Shown: positions 8,909 to 19,255 of the stretch, piece by piece
Layout: each line of letters begins with the position of its first letter
Position numbering within the stretch: position 1 is the stretch's first letter
Assembly: GCA_905397405.1 (NCBI GenBank)
Contig: CAJPVJ010000216.1
Coordinates: 1-31,820 of the forward strand
From: Oppiella nova
Taxonomy: Eukaryota; Arthropoda; Arachnida; Sarcoptiformes; Oppiidae
Direction of reading: 5' to 3'
DNA length: 31,820 bases
Position numbers and translations under genes: made by a program
The notes under the pieces: generated by a model
The model's input: only the letters and a program-made list of their open reading frames with translations
Told to the model about the DNA's origin: nothing
Databases searched by the model: none

Positions 8909-11393
8909 GCTTTTGTGACCAATAAGTTCCGTTCGGGAATTCATATACTTTACGCGACTCTTCCTTTAAGTGACAACAATATCCGGGCTGTTTGGGCGCC
9001 AAATACCGGCCCGCTTTAGCTGAGGCAGCGTTTTCAAAGTGTTCGTTCAAATGGTGCACGTATTCAGTCATCCTGTTCTCCATGGAACCGCTCACTGCCA
9101 CGAAGTCCCACATTGACAAGTGCTGAACATATTCGCAAAGTCCAACGCCTCCCGCGTGCGGACAAACGGGAACTGTGTTTATATAAGTTTTAGTATTTCT
9201 ACAATAAATAGTTTGCATTGATAATACTTCCGAATTTATGGGCCATTAGAATAGTGGCCAGATTTTCATTGACTCCGCCCACACGACACGAATCTATTTG
9301 ACAGAATTGGAATCCCTTTGACTGAAACAGTTGTTTGAATATAATTCTGTTGGGACACTGCTCTCCAGTGGCCACTCCTATGCCATACGGCGCCAGAGCC
9401 TTACGTCATGTTTGATGATATATTAGCAGTGAGTTCACGTGGTTTAGGAGTGATTGGAGGCTCACCTTCGAGATGGTCGCGTGTCCTAACGCGTCGTGTG
9501 GATGAGTGGGCTCTTCGATCCATAAGAGCTTGAAGTCAGTCAACTGTTTCATCCATTCGATGGCTTCGTTGACATCCCATTTCTGGTTGGCGTCGACCAT
9601 CAGTATTGAGTCCCAACCAATCTCTTCACGAATTATAGTCAATCTAATTGTTGTTATAATCATTAATTGAATACCCAATGAAAATGTACAGTAATTTCAC
9701 ACCTCTTTCTGTCCTCCTCTATACTGGTGCCCACTTTGGCCTTAAGATGAATTGCATTCATTATAATCTCATAAATTAGTATTAAAAACAATTTCAAAAC
9801 TTTGAATATTGAGATCAGAAATAACGAATCGCTATTAAAGATGCCACACTTTGATCTTTTTTGATAGTTTGCACCCAATATAAGAATCCATACCTTGAAT
9901 CTGGTGTAACCATCGTTGAGATATTGTCGACACAACTCCCTTCGTTTCTGTTCGTCATACCCAACCCAACCGACCCTATAATCACATGTCTTATAGAAGA
10001 ACTGCTAAAATACTAAATGAAAACCGAAATCAACTGACGCTGTAGTGTAAGCCGGGAATCCTTTTTCCAAAAGTTCTGCTTCTATTGAGTTTCATTTGAC
10101 ACAAGTTTTAATATTTTTTATAACATGTATTACTTGTGAATCTAATGAATACCTCTTTGCTGTTTATATTGTTTGTTCTTTTTCAAGATATTGATGGCTT
10201 CCTCTTTGGTTAAGACATCAGTTCTTCACAATAAATCAATCATTCAAATGAATACATCTTTTAATATTTGATGGTTTAATGCTTACATATAACGAAAGTC
10301 AATACAAGAAACCAATTGCTCGGGCTCTAAGTCAGACAAAAGTTTCCAAAGGGGTTTGCCCTCAATCTTAGCCCATAGATCCCACAGAGCGTTAACAAGA
10401 GCTCCGGTACCCATATGAAGGGCACCGCATTCGGGACCAATCCAACGGATTTGTGAGTGACAGGCAAGAGATTTCCAGAATTCACCGAAATTGCTGTATA
10501 TATCGCCCAACCTTTTACCCACAACTAGATGTTCTAGCTCACGCACAGCAGTCACCACTATTTTTTTTATCAACGATAATAATCCGTAAGTACCGTAATA
10601 TATACTGTATTATATTAACGTTATGTTAAGTATTACAACATTATTCCAAAATATTATAATTTTGTGATGTACACAGCAGTCACCACTATTTTTTATCAAC
10701 GATAATAATCCTTAAGTACCGTAATATATACTGTATTATATTAACGTTATGTTAAGTATTACAACATTATTCCAAAATATTATAATTTTGTGATGTAAAG
10801 TTTATTTAAGAATTAACTTTTATCTATTTTGCGTTAAAGAAATCCTTTTAAAAGTCATTTTATTGCTTAATTAATTTTATTATACTTTTAGTGTTTTTGT
10901 CGAATAGATACGAAAAGTGCTAACTTGCAAATACTGGTTAAAAATGTCATTAATTAATATCTTAACTTATATGGACATAAGTTATTCTGTTGTATTCACT
11001 GTTCATAATACTGTATACAAATTCTTTAAACTCTTGATTCATATACAGTATGAACTATACAGTACATAGTTTATTTTTTTAATAAAATTGTTTCAAATTG
11101 AAATAATAATTTTAAGACTTTAACCACACAAACAATACATACCAACGTTTGTTCCCTTTCCTATGGTGAATGTCAAGCCGTGTCCCTCCAAATCATTTCT
11201 CGCGGTCTTTAAGATGACATAAGCGCACGAATAGTCGGGATCCGTGTGCTGTTCAGACATACAGTATGTTTGAATTTTACAAACATTTCATTCATTATTT
11301 ATCCATTAATACCATAGCATCAGATCCATCGCCACTCAAAGAAGTGGGAAATCGGATGTCTTGCACCGTCAGTGAAATGATTGACAAATCCAT
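8904..11393 (-). CDS. ENOSF1: ENOSF1, L-fuconate dehydratase-like enolase-superfamily enzyme
   Basis: Enolase-superfamily, mandelate-racemase-type enzyme; family members dehydrate L-fuconate in fucose catabolism, and the animal protein is mitochondrial. Ten exons: 11393-11313, 11248-11143, 10557-10287, 10223-10153, 10081-10039, 9975-9894, 9740-9703, 9643-9466, 9399-9228, 9172-8904. All junctions keep frame, giving 436 residues (human about 443). The catalytic set is intact: KxK at 218/220, metal ligands D248 (VDANQ), E274 (WIEEP) and E303 (GEQC), and the catalytic His at 353 (CPHAGG). Several exons are tiny (38, 43 and 71 nt). Intron 2 (585 nt) carries a tandem duplication that copies the exon 3 acceptor. 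The donor of exon 5 is GTCAGT, chosen because it alone restores [13 protein letters not shown]. The start is the ATG giving [19 protein letters not shown]. Confidence 0.95.
10544..10797. repeat. Direct tandem duplication, about 128 bp x 2, at an ENOSF1 splice acceptor
   Basis: Copy 1 is 10544-10671 and copy 2 is 10672-10797. They differ by one substitution (CCGTAAG versus CCTTAAG) and two bases in a T run. Each copy begins with the first 14 bases of ENOSF1 exon 3 and includes its TAG acceptor (minus strand), so intron 2 holds a second copy of the acceptor plus the start of the exon. Confidence 0.95.
10558..11142 (-). other. ENOSF1 intron 2 (long, AT-rich)
   Basis: A 585-nt intron between GTTG|GTATGT and AATAG|TGG. 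It contains most of the tandem duplication and otherwise AT-rich sequence with no gene I can see. It is the longest intron in this gene; the others are 55-153 nt. Confidence 0.8.
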
Positions 11394-11414
11394 TATTTTT
11401 ACAAAATGTATTAT

Positions 11415-11420
11415 TTTATT
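11415..11420 (-). terminator. Probable poly(A) signal of FIBP
   Basis: The nearest canonical AATAAA downstream of the FIBP stop (minus strand) lies about 200 bases on, and only about 22 bases before the ENOSF1 start codon. Use of this site would put the ENOSF1 5' region inside the FIBP 3' UTR. Confidence 0.4.
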
Positions 11421-11618
11421 AAAATATATTGAAAATATAAAAATATATTTTAGACTACAGTAAGCACATTTGATAAATGACTGGAAATTCAATTGACACT
11501 GAATTTTAAAATAGCTATCAGTAATACCGGTTTTTAAAATTAAGTATTGGTTTACATGTCCTAAGCTAAAATAAATATTTGTTTTGTGATTAGATTACAT
11601 GTTGTAGTTACATGTTAA

Positions 11619-12987
11619 TTAGCGATACATTTTGAGAACACAACTGTTAAATGTATTCATGAATCTCTCCCAAACGCTAAGCAACTCTTTGTTTCTGCAA
11701 AATAACAGATAAAAAGTTAAAAGTTTTGCCGCAAAAAACATTAAAATCTTTGGATAAGATTAAGAAGACATACGTTTTGAATGGTTCCATGAATTGAGGG
11801 CTTTCTTTGTATAGACTCATCAATAGCGTCATATCAGAAACGGTTAATTTAGCGCTCTTTGAAGGCTCTATGATTTTCTCGACTATATCTAAGAAGAGAT
11901 CTCTCATCTCTTTGCTGTGATTCAGACCATAGGCTATATTAATGACATTTCGGGACAAACTCTGCATAAATATCACCAAAAATTACACTCAATTACTGTA
12001 ATATAACGTAAGCAAAACCACGCGAACTATCATCACCTTAAACATGGAGTCGATGTCAGCCAGCTTGCGATCCGACACTTTGGTCTTCAAGATTCTCATG
12101 ACAAGCGTCTTGTGCTCATCGATGGCCTCGCGCTCTAACAGAACCCGTAATTCTCGCAAATTCTGTAGGAATTCCCGATCGATATCCATAGAGGTCTCCT
12201 CATACTTGCAGTCGGGGTCACTGCAGGACCAGTTGGCCATCATTTCGGTGACTACACTGCAATAGTCAGAGAACTGCAAGTATTGGAGTTTCCGTTTGTT
12301 TGTCTCAAAGCGGTTGTTAGCGATGTAGACGACGGCCGCGTATTTTTGCGCCAAATTCTTGGGCAACAAGAAGTTGGTCTGAATGTTGAGCGACAGGTTT
12401 CCCGACATGTCTTCCACTGTCTTGTAAACCCGCTTCACGTTATCAAACTGTCGCCGACAGCTCTTAATGCCGACCGATGTCTTGTCGCTCACGTCATCCA
12501 AGTCCTTGCGGTTACGTCCGGACAGCTTTTTGCCCAAAATCTCGCGGATCACCGAATCCGAGAAGTCGTAGTACTTCTCGACGAGTATGCGTTGAGTGGT
12601 TGGTGTCAATTGGTGTGTCCACTGCTCGGACAGTTGTGTGGGCGCCGGCAGTAGTTTCTCAATCAACTGGAATGTGCGGTACTGATCCAGAATATCACTG
12701 ATCACCAGATCTTCGTGAACCAAACCCAACACAGCCTTCTCTTTGTTGCGGACCAAACGCGACGCCTCTTGAGCTGCAAACCAATGGTCAACACAATTGA
12801 GTCCATCCGCAAGAACTGACTCCATGTCTACCCCTAATCCCAGCCCCTGTGAACCCAACGCACAGAATCACCTAGCTACATAATTGTGTCAAAACAAACC
12901 TGTATTTCCTTCCAACCAATACTGGTATATATCGGGATCTATGAGTGTATTGTTTCCGATAAACACATCCACTTCTGTGAACATCAT
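11619..12987 (-). CDS. FIBP: FIBP, acidic FGF intracellular-binding protein homolog
   Basis: Homolog of FIBP, a conserved animal protein that binds internalised FGF1 in vertebrates; its biochemical activity is not defined. Exons 12987-12900, 12833-12037, 11961-11774 and 11694-11619 give 382 residues (human about 360). Family hallmarks: VDVFIGNNTLIDPDIYQYWL at the N-terminus, then DQYRTFQLIEKLL, REILGKKLSG, DLDDVSDKT, KSCRRQFDN, KYAAVVYIANNRFET and KRKLQYLQFSDY, and a C-terminal ELLSVWERFMNTF. The acceptor of exon 2 (GGATTAG|GGGTAG) has a poor pyrimidine tract but is the only one that keeps frame. Residues just after this junction are poorly conserved. ENOSF1 follows 226 bp downstream on the same strand; the ZNF318-like gene lies head to head upstream. 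Confidence 0.94.
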
Positions 12988-13567
12988 TTTGATGACGATT
13001 ATCACCAAAACTAATCCCAATTGCAATTAATGGCAAATATTTGTTCACTAAATCAAAGCTTTTCAGAGTAGAGGTATTCACAAGAATTCAAGCCTTTTAT
13101 AACATTACACTTAATATGCGGTCGGATGTGAGTTGTGGTCGGGTTTTGGAAAGTTTTATAAACTTATAAATTGTATTGTTTTATATAGTTTTGCGTACAA
13201 TTCAAGTGCAATTAAAAATCTAAACAATTTTAATATCATTAATTAGTATACCATTAAAATGATAACTAAAATAAGACTTTAACGACATTAATATAAATAC
13301 AAACTACAGTTGAGGGGCTTTCGTGTACAACAGTTCACAGTATATGTGAACAGATTTTTAGAGCCAAAACACAAGTCAAACGCAAACTATGTTTCAATTG
13401 AATGACCAAAATATACAACAATTAACTCATTATCGCCACAATTATCACTGAATTGAGTCCAAAGCTGATCCCAGTATTATATTTGCAATACATTTGAATG
13501 CCATACGAGTGAGACATACCACACGTGGTGGACACAAGTGGTAAACAAAGTGGTAGACTGAGTGGCG
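12988..13567. promoter_or_regulatory. Divergent intergenic region between FIBP and the ZNF318-like gene
   Basis: A 580-bp AT-rich spacer separates the two start codons and presumably holds both promoters. I see no clear core-promoter motif. The last 80 bases before the ZNF318-like ATG are richer in GTGGT/CACACG words. Confidence 0.45.
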
Positions 13568-16566
13568 ATGTCTGGAGCGCATCCAAACTCCGGACCCAAT
13601 GGGATGTACTCTTCGCGCGGAATCGGTCGTCAGGCCGTCGGAGGGAGACATTCAGACCCCGACCGCAATCGGGGTCAGTATCAGAGCTCTCCAGACATTA
13701 ACTATAGACCCGAAGCCTCCGATTACAACAGAAATGCTAACATTGGAAACGATCGAGACTTTGATCGCAGAGGAGGGGGTCCTCAGCCACCCAACGGTCC
13801 GCCCATTGATCGCGAGTTAGACCGAAGAGGCGCTCCCTCTCAGAGTCATCGGGACTTTGATCGCAGACACGACTCATACAGAGATAGAGATCGCGATTAC
13901 GACCGAAGAGGAGGCGGTCCGTACAGAGACCCTGATTACGATCGAAGACATATCCCTCCAAACGATCGCGACTTTGATCGCAGACCTCCTCCTCAAAGCG
14001 ATTATCCTCCGGGAGGACCGCGTGGAGGAGGGGGTCCTCCGCCTCCTATCCCACCGATTGATCCAGAATTAGAGCGAAGACCTCCGCCCCCAAGTCATAC
14101 CAATTATCACATAAAGCCTAACATTTCTAGCGATTATGACAGAAGAGCTGAGTTCACAGGTGGAGGCGGACCTGCGGGTGGCGGTGGCGGTGGCGGTGCA
14201 CCTCTCCCTCCAAGTGATCGCAAAGATTACTATAGAGACACTCTCGAAGACAACTACAAAGCGTCGCCCACAGATGGATATACACCTCCGCCACCAGCTC
14301 TGCCTCCGTCCCGCCATTATAGCCCACCGCCAGCGTCGGCGCCGCCCCCACAACCGCCTCCAAGTTATTCTAGACCCCCACTGACTGGTGGAGGGGGTCC
14401 ACCACCACCTCAAAGGCCTCCGGCGCAGAGTTCGGTCGCAAACTTCGCTCCTTATGGTGTGGACGAAGACGGAGAGCCCTTGACTAAGGAGGAGATGAAG
14501 GAAAGACAATATCAGGAGAGTTTGAAAAATCTGTTCCACGGCGTCAACTCCATCGACGATCTCATCACTGTTTGTATTCATTTAGTTATACTTTTAATTG
14601 TTTACTAATTTTGTCGATTTGATGATCAGATCAAAGAGCAGTACAACGCGAAGGAGTCCTCTTTGAAGAGTATTCTGGAGAAGACTGCTGTAAGAGAGGG
14701 CGATATCCAGAGAAATAGGAACCGAAATCGAGCCAATTGTAAGGATCCGGAACTTCTGGAGATGAAGAAACTGTCGGAAGACGTGAAACAGAGACTCGAA
14801 GAAGTTTGCAAATTTAAAGTGGAAATCGACAAAAGGATTCGCGCCTACAATAAGGCTATAAAGGAGGCGATGGCTAACGACGAGCCAGACGTGAAAGAAG
14901 GCAACAGTAAAGTGGGTGAAAGTGTTGATAAGCCGAGCAATTATGAGGCACAGCTCCTCCAGAACTCATTGATCACAACTACTGTTGAAGACGAGGAGAG
15001 CGAAGAAGACGAGTTCGAGTACGAGAACTCCACCCGAGAGTACTTCGACGCCGGCTCTCATTGGTGTAGAGATTGTGATAAAATGGTGCCTAAAATATGG
15101 CCTTATTTTGAGCACTTGCACTCTCAGAAGCACTGGGAGTCGGCTACCAATGAACTAAAGCCGTGGAGGAAAGTGAAGAGACCTAACATTTCGAAAATCT
15201 GTAAGCCTTCAGACCCGATGGGCCCCAAGAAGTCAATTGCTCCGAAGATTAGGACTCCGTTGAAAGGTATGAGATATTAAATTAGTATCAGTGGTACTCT
15301 ATCACTAATGAATAGCTAATGAGATTTTGTTGCAATAGGCGCTCAGTTTCTCATCCCATTGAAGGGCTTTTATTGTCCTCTTTGTAGTCAATACTTAGCC
15401 GATGATCTCATGGCTGAGGAGCATCTGAAGTCAGCCAAACATAATCGGATTTATAATGTAAGTGTTATTTCTATGATTAATTGGTGGTAACGTGATGTCA
15501 ATCGTTGAAATAGCGGTTCATATGTCTGAACGTGGATTACGAGCATAAGTGGAATGCAGACAAAGGGAAGGCTCTGAACCGACATCAGGTGGCAGAGAGG
15601 AAGCGCGTCAAAGACGAGGAACAGAAAGAGTTGGAAAAGAAGAAAATAAAAGACGAGCAGAAGGTTAAGGAGGAAAAGGAGGCGAAGAAACGCAGACGAG
15701 AAGAGGAGAACAAACAGAAGGAAAAGGAGAATAAACAGAGAGATAGGGAGGAGAGGGAGAGAGACCGCTCGCTCACCAACAACTCGAGCGACAGATTTAG
15801 GCTGAAGAGTGTTACGATGGATCTGAACACTAGAGACGGTAAGAGTAAGAGAGACAAAGAGAGGGGTCGAGAGAAGGAGCGCAAGAGAACCCGAATCTAT
15901 TCGTCTGATTCGGATTCATCGCCTTCTCCTCCGCGAAAGAAGAGGACGTATTTCGGTGATCCATATGAAGACCCGAAACTCAAACTCATGTCATTCGTAC
16001 CGTTGAATCGACTAAACAAAAGGACTGCGAAGAAGTATCACTGTCCGGACCTTATTAAGTACATAGAGGACGCATATTTAAAACCTAAGACCCCATCCAT
16101 TGCCACTGATGTGAAGCCCAGTTCTCCCATTAAAATGGATTTCGACAACAAACACGACGACAAACACGACAATAAAGAGCTCAAAAGCGCTGTCGACGAC
16201 ATTCTTAAGGGTTTGGGTGATGACGATGACGACGACAATGACATAAAACCACAGAAAGAAAATGTGGTTAAAATAGAAGTGTCTCCAGAATCTCCAGCAG
16301 AACCTAATGGAAGTCCAACCGATGAGAAGCCAAAAGACATATTAATCGATAAGAATAGTGACGAACAAATCGACGATAAGCCTCCGGACGAGTACCACAA
16401 AGTAGACGACGATTCACATGAAAGTATTGGTTTGGAAAACCAGTTGCAGATGGATATCGATGTCGGGGTAAGTGCTGAACCGAAAGACGAGTCAGGGATG
16501 AGAGCAGTGGAGGAAACATCTGCTGATGAGAACAACGATTCTGAAGACAAACCCAAAAGTCCATAA
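13568..16566 (+). CDS. ZNF318-like protein with two U1/matrin-type zinc fingers
   Basis: Nuclear zinc-finger protein resembling vertebrate ZNF318, probably binding RNA or a transcription complex; function here is inferred. Exons 13568-14569, 14630-15266, 15339-15457 and 15514-16566 give 936 residues. Order: an N-terminal low-complexity region (1-300) with eight [DE][FYL][DE]RR repeats and Pro/Gly runs; a short predicted coiled-coil (about 360-410); U1-type finger 1 (HWCRDC...HLHSQKH, about 478-502); finger 2 (FYCPLC...EHLKSAKH, about 557-579) after the conserved FLIPLKG; a Lys/Glu/Arg-rich helix with RS-like stretches; and a very acidic Asp-rich C-terminus. The spacing and FLIPLKGFYCPLC agree with ZNF318 better than with SF3A2 or CIZ1. 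The in-frame GTG two codons upstream was not used; ATG is at 13568. Confidence 0.85.
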
Positions 16567-16630
16567 GTCTCACAAATAGTCATTCATTCCTTAAGATATT
16601 CTATTTTTTTTGTAATTACTGACCATAAGA

Positions 16631-16636
16631 ATTAAA
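16631..16636 (+). terminator. Poly(A) signal (ATTAAA) of the ZNF318-like gene
   Basis: An ATTAAA variant hexamer lies 65 bases after the stop codon, inside the 243-bp convergent spacer with MEMO1. It immediately precedes the MEMO1 hexamers on the opposite strand. Confidence 0.45.
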
Positions 16637-16640
16637 GTGT

Positions 16641-16659
16641 TTTATTAGTTTTATTTATT
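16641..16659 (-). terminator. Cluster of poly(A) signals of MEMO1
   Basis: Three AATAAA hexamers on the minus strand (at 16654-16659, 16650-16655 and 16641-16646) lie about 150 bases after the MEMO1 stop, as expected for its poly(A) site. Confidence 0.5.
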
Positions 16660-16809
16660 CGTTACAAAATTGAGTTTAGCATTAATTATATTACCGAATA
16701 TTTATATAGAAATCCAAAATATTAGAAGAGATGCAGACTTTGTTTTGTCGTTTACTTGAAATTGAGGCACAAATCACTCGAGTGCTCATCTCATGAATGG
16801 GTCACAGGT

Positions 16810-18065
16810 TTAGTCCCATTTGAGACTCGCGGCCGCATAGCTGACGGACGAGTCGTGCATATATAGGCAATGACTCGATTGGGCGTAGTTTAAGAACTTA
16901 AGCGCCGGCTTCTCATCGCTCTCCGACTCATTCACCAACTCATGGACGGCCTAAACAGTCACACCATTACAATAGTGGCATTAAGTGGACAGTTGTCTTA
17001 CATTGAGAAGCACTCCGATGGGATGTCGACCACATATAGTGTTTCCGTATTTTTTCAAATACGAGGTAAATCCGGAAGGGATTAGTTTTTCGATGGTATT
17101 CATGCCCTTCAATACAATGCAATAAATGTGAACTCAATGGACAAACAAGACATGGATTGGACTAACAGTTTCGTCCAGTTTCTGAATGGACTGATGGATA
17201 TCTCCATTTCCCTTATCGTAGTACTGATAGCTGAATCTCGCGCCCCAGTGGCAGAAGTCCGATGATATGACAAACGCGTTGTCCTTATCGGCCAAATACT
17301 TGCTGAACAGTTTGCCGTAAAGCGCCTCCTTCTCGGTGTTCAGCGAACCCACCAAAACGGGAACTATTGTCAACGACTGGCCCTCCATTACTTTGGCCAC
17401 AAACGGCAAATGCATTTCAATGCTGTGCTCCTCTTCATCGGTCTGAAGAGTCATCTCTTCAAACATGGAAGTGTCGAAGAGTTCGCTGTAAACTGTTCAC
17501 ACGTTTCCACAATTAATGTCTCAATATTTGCTCACAAATTGTCGAAAATTCTTACTCTTCTGATCGATATTCAGATCGTAGAGCGGAGTCTTATAGACCT
17601 TCGCTGGCGAGAGGGCACAGCCTCCGAGTCGCACGTGATGTGCCGGACCTAAGATGAAGATCCGCTTACTGTGTGCACACAACAGACAATCCATTAATTC
17701 AATGCATAATTCACAGACAATTAATGGTAACAAACGTCTGTTGCGGAGAGATTTCTTTGTAGGCAAAGGCAGCACAAGCGCCGCAGTACTGATAGCCGGC
17801 GTGTCTGCCATGGGATCAGATAAGCGTTAATGAGTGGTAATAATCACTTAATCTGTAGCTTACGGTGCGATGATAGCCCGGGCCGGTCCATGGGTCGACG
17901 GCCCCGCACTCGACAACCAGTTCTCCAATTGGTTTCGCAACTCTTTCGCTAATTATCACATTCATTGAGACAACCATTAAGTCAGTGGTTAAACACATCA
18001 ATGGATTCATTACCAGATCCAGAGTACCAACTGTTGGAATGCGTGGCCTTTCGCACTGAAGACAT
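16810..18065 (-). CDS. MEMO1: MEMO1 (Memo), mediator of ErbB2-driven motility homolog
   Basis: Conserved Memo-family protein, structurally related to non-haem iron dioxygenases, implicated in redox or copper handling and cytoskeletal signalling. Seven exons: 18065-18014, 17948-17864, 17804-17736, 17668-17556, 17492-17167, 17106-17002, 16950-16810. Frame is kept throughout, giving 296 residues (human 297). The candidate metal ligands are kept: H47 (PHAGY), H79 (GPAHHV) and C240 (TICGRHP). [16 protein letters not shown] and SSDFCHWG are also present. Exon 1 is only 17 codons ([17 protein letters not shown]) and was placed by its match to the HAGSWY region of the family. Convergent with the ZNF318-like gene and divergent from WASHC5. 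Confidence 0.95.
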
Positions 18066-19255
18066 CTGTAATTACTTCCGTTTACCACAGATTTCACGAA
18101 ACAATTTATTTCAATCTATAGACTCTTGGATCAGATTATGTAATCGATTGAGTGGCGAGTTGTCAACACTTGCCAATCGGTCACTTCACTGTCAATGGTG
18201 TGAACGGTGGCTATGAATGTGTGGTAATTGTGTGTGAATTGAGTTCAGCTGACAATCAGTGAACAGTTTGACTCAAAACTAGGTTTACATTTGGTTTGCA
18301 TTTGACATCAAATACATCCCAAACCACTCCTCCAGACACTCAGTCTTTATGACATCACACGCTCTCTCAGCCAATCACTGCTCGCAACACACCTTATGTC
18401 CACACAATTAGGCATTTCATCGCATAATCTCTTCATTCATTACGTTATGCAACATTTGAAGGCATATATTAACTGTTGAGTGATTTATGCAAACATTCAC
18501 ATAAAGGGCGCAAAAGGGGCCTAAAATTCATAGATAAAAGGCATCGATATATTTGTATGAGTTGTGAGAACTTTAAACAAGTGATTAATTGAATAGACAT
18601 TTAAATGATTGTTTGTTTGCATTGAATGCGATACTTATTTATAGTATATTTTACACTAATTACAGGTATTATATGCATACAAAACACTTATTCATGATTG
18701 CATTCAAAGTCATCAAACTATTGTACAGTAAATGCAGTTCACAAATGTTTGCCAATAAAACAATAGCACTTAGACTTACTATCGGACATGAAATTTGTTT
18801 GATTTTAGTTAAACTGTGATTACATTTAGTTTAGTTTATCTCACTTTTGTTTAGTCTAATCACTATTCAAACCAATTTATATTAGACTCTCATAATTAGA
18901 CATTGCTTAGTTTTGATCATTGTGTCATCAAGTTTACGGTATACATGTTAATAAACCATTAAACATAACCAAGTTCAATTAGATTTGACACTAAATCCCT
19001 ATTACTGTACAGCACTGTCAATGCCAGAGAGGGTGTGAATGGGGGGCCCATTGGGGGGTCACTGACTGACTGTCATTGGATCACATGTTTGACTGACAGA
19101 CGTCGTGTTTGTTTGTATGCAATAACGGGGTTATACTGTACTGTAGTGTATGTGTGTTCATGAGTGGGCGGTGCTCTACGATCGGCAACTGTTTTGAACG
19201 GATTGTCACACATTAGCCATCAGTGGATCCGTTGGTGCAGCGCTTGTGGTGAGCG
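18066..19255. promoter_or_regulatory. Divergent intergenic region between MEMO1 and WASHC5
   Basis: A 1.19-kb spacer without a supportable gene. Most is AT-rich. Near 19036-19062 there are two runs of six G around GGGCCCATTGGGG, followed by repeated TGAC/CTGA words, about 200 bp before the WASHC5 start. Promoters of both genes must lie here, but I cannot place them. Confidence 0.4.

Noticed and set aside
15585-15884. Minus-strand Ser/Leu-rich frame
   Set aside because: It is the antisense shadow of the Lys/Glu/Arg-rich part of the ZNF318-like protein.
18589-18819. Plus-strand 76-codon frame in the MEMO1-WASHC5 spacer
   Set aside because: It has low-complexity AT-driven composition, no homology that I recognise, and no splice context.
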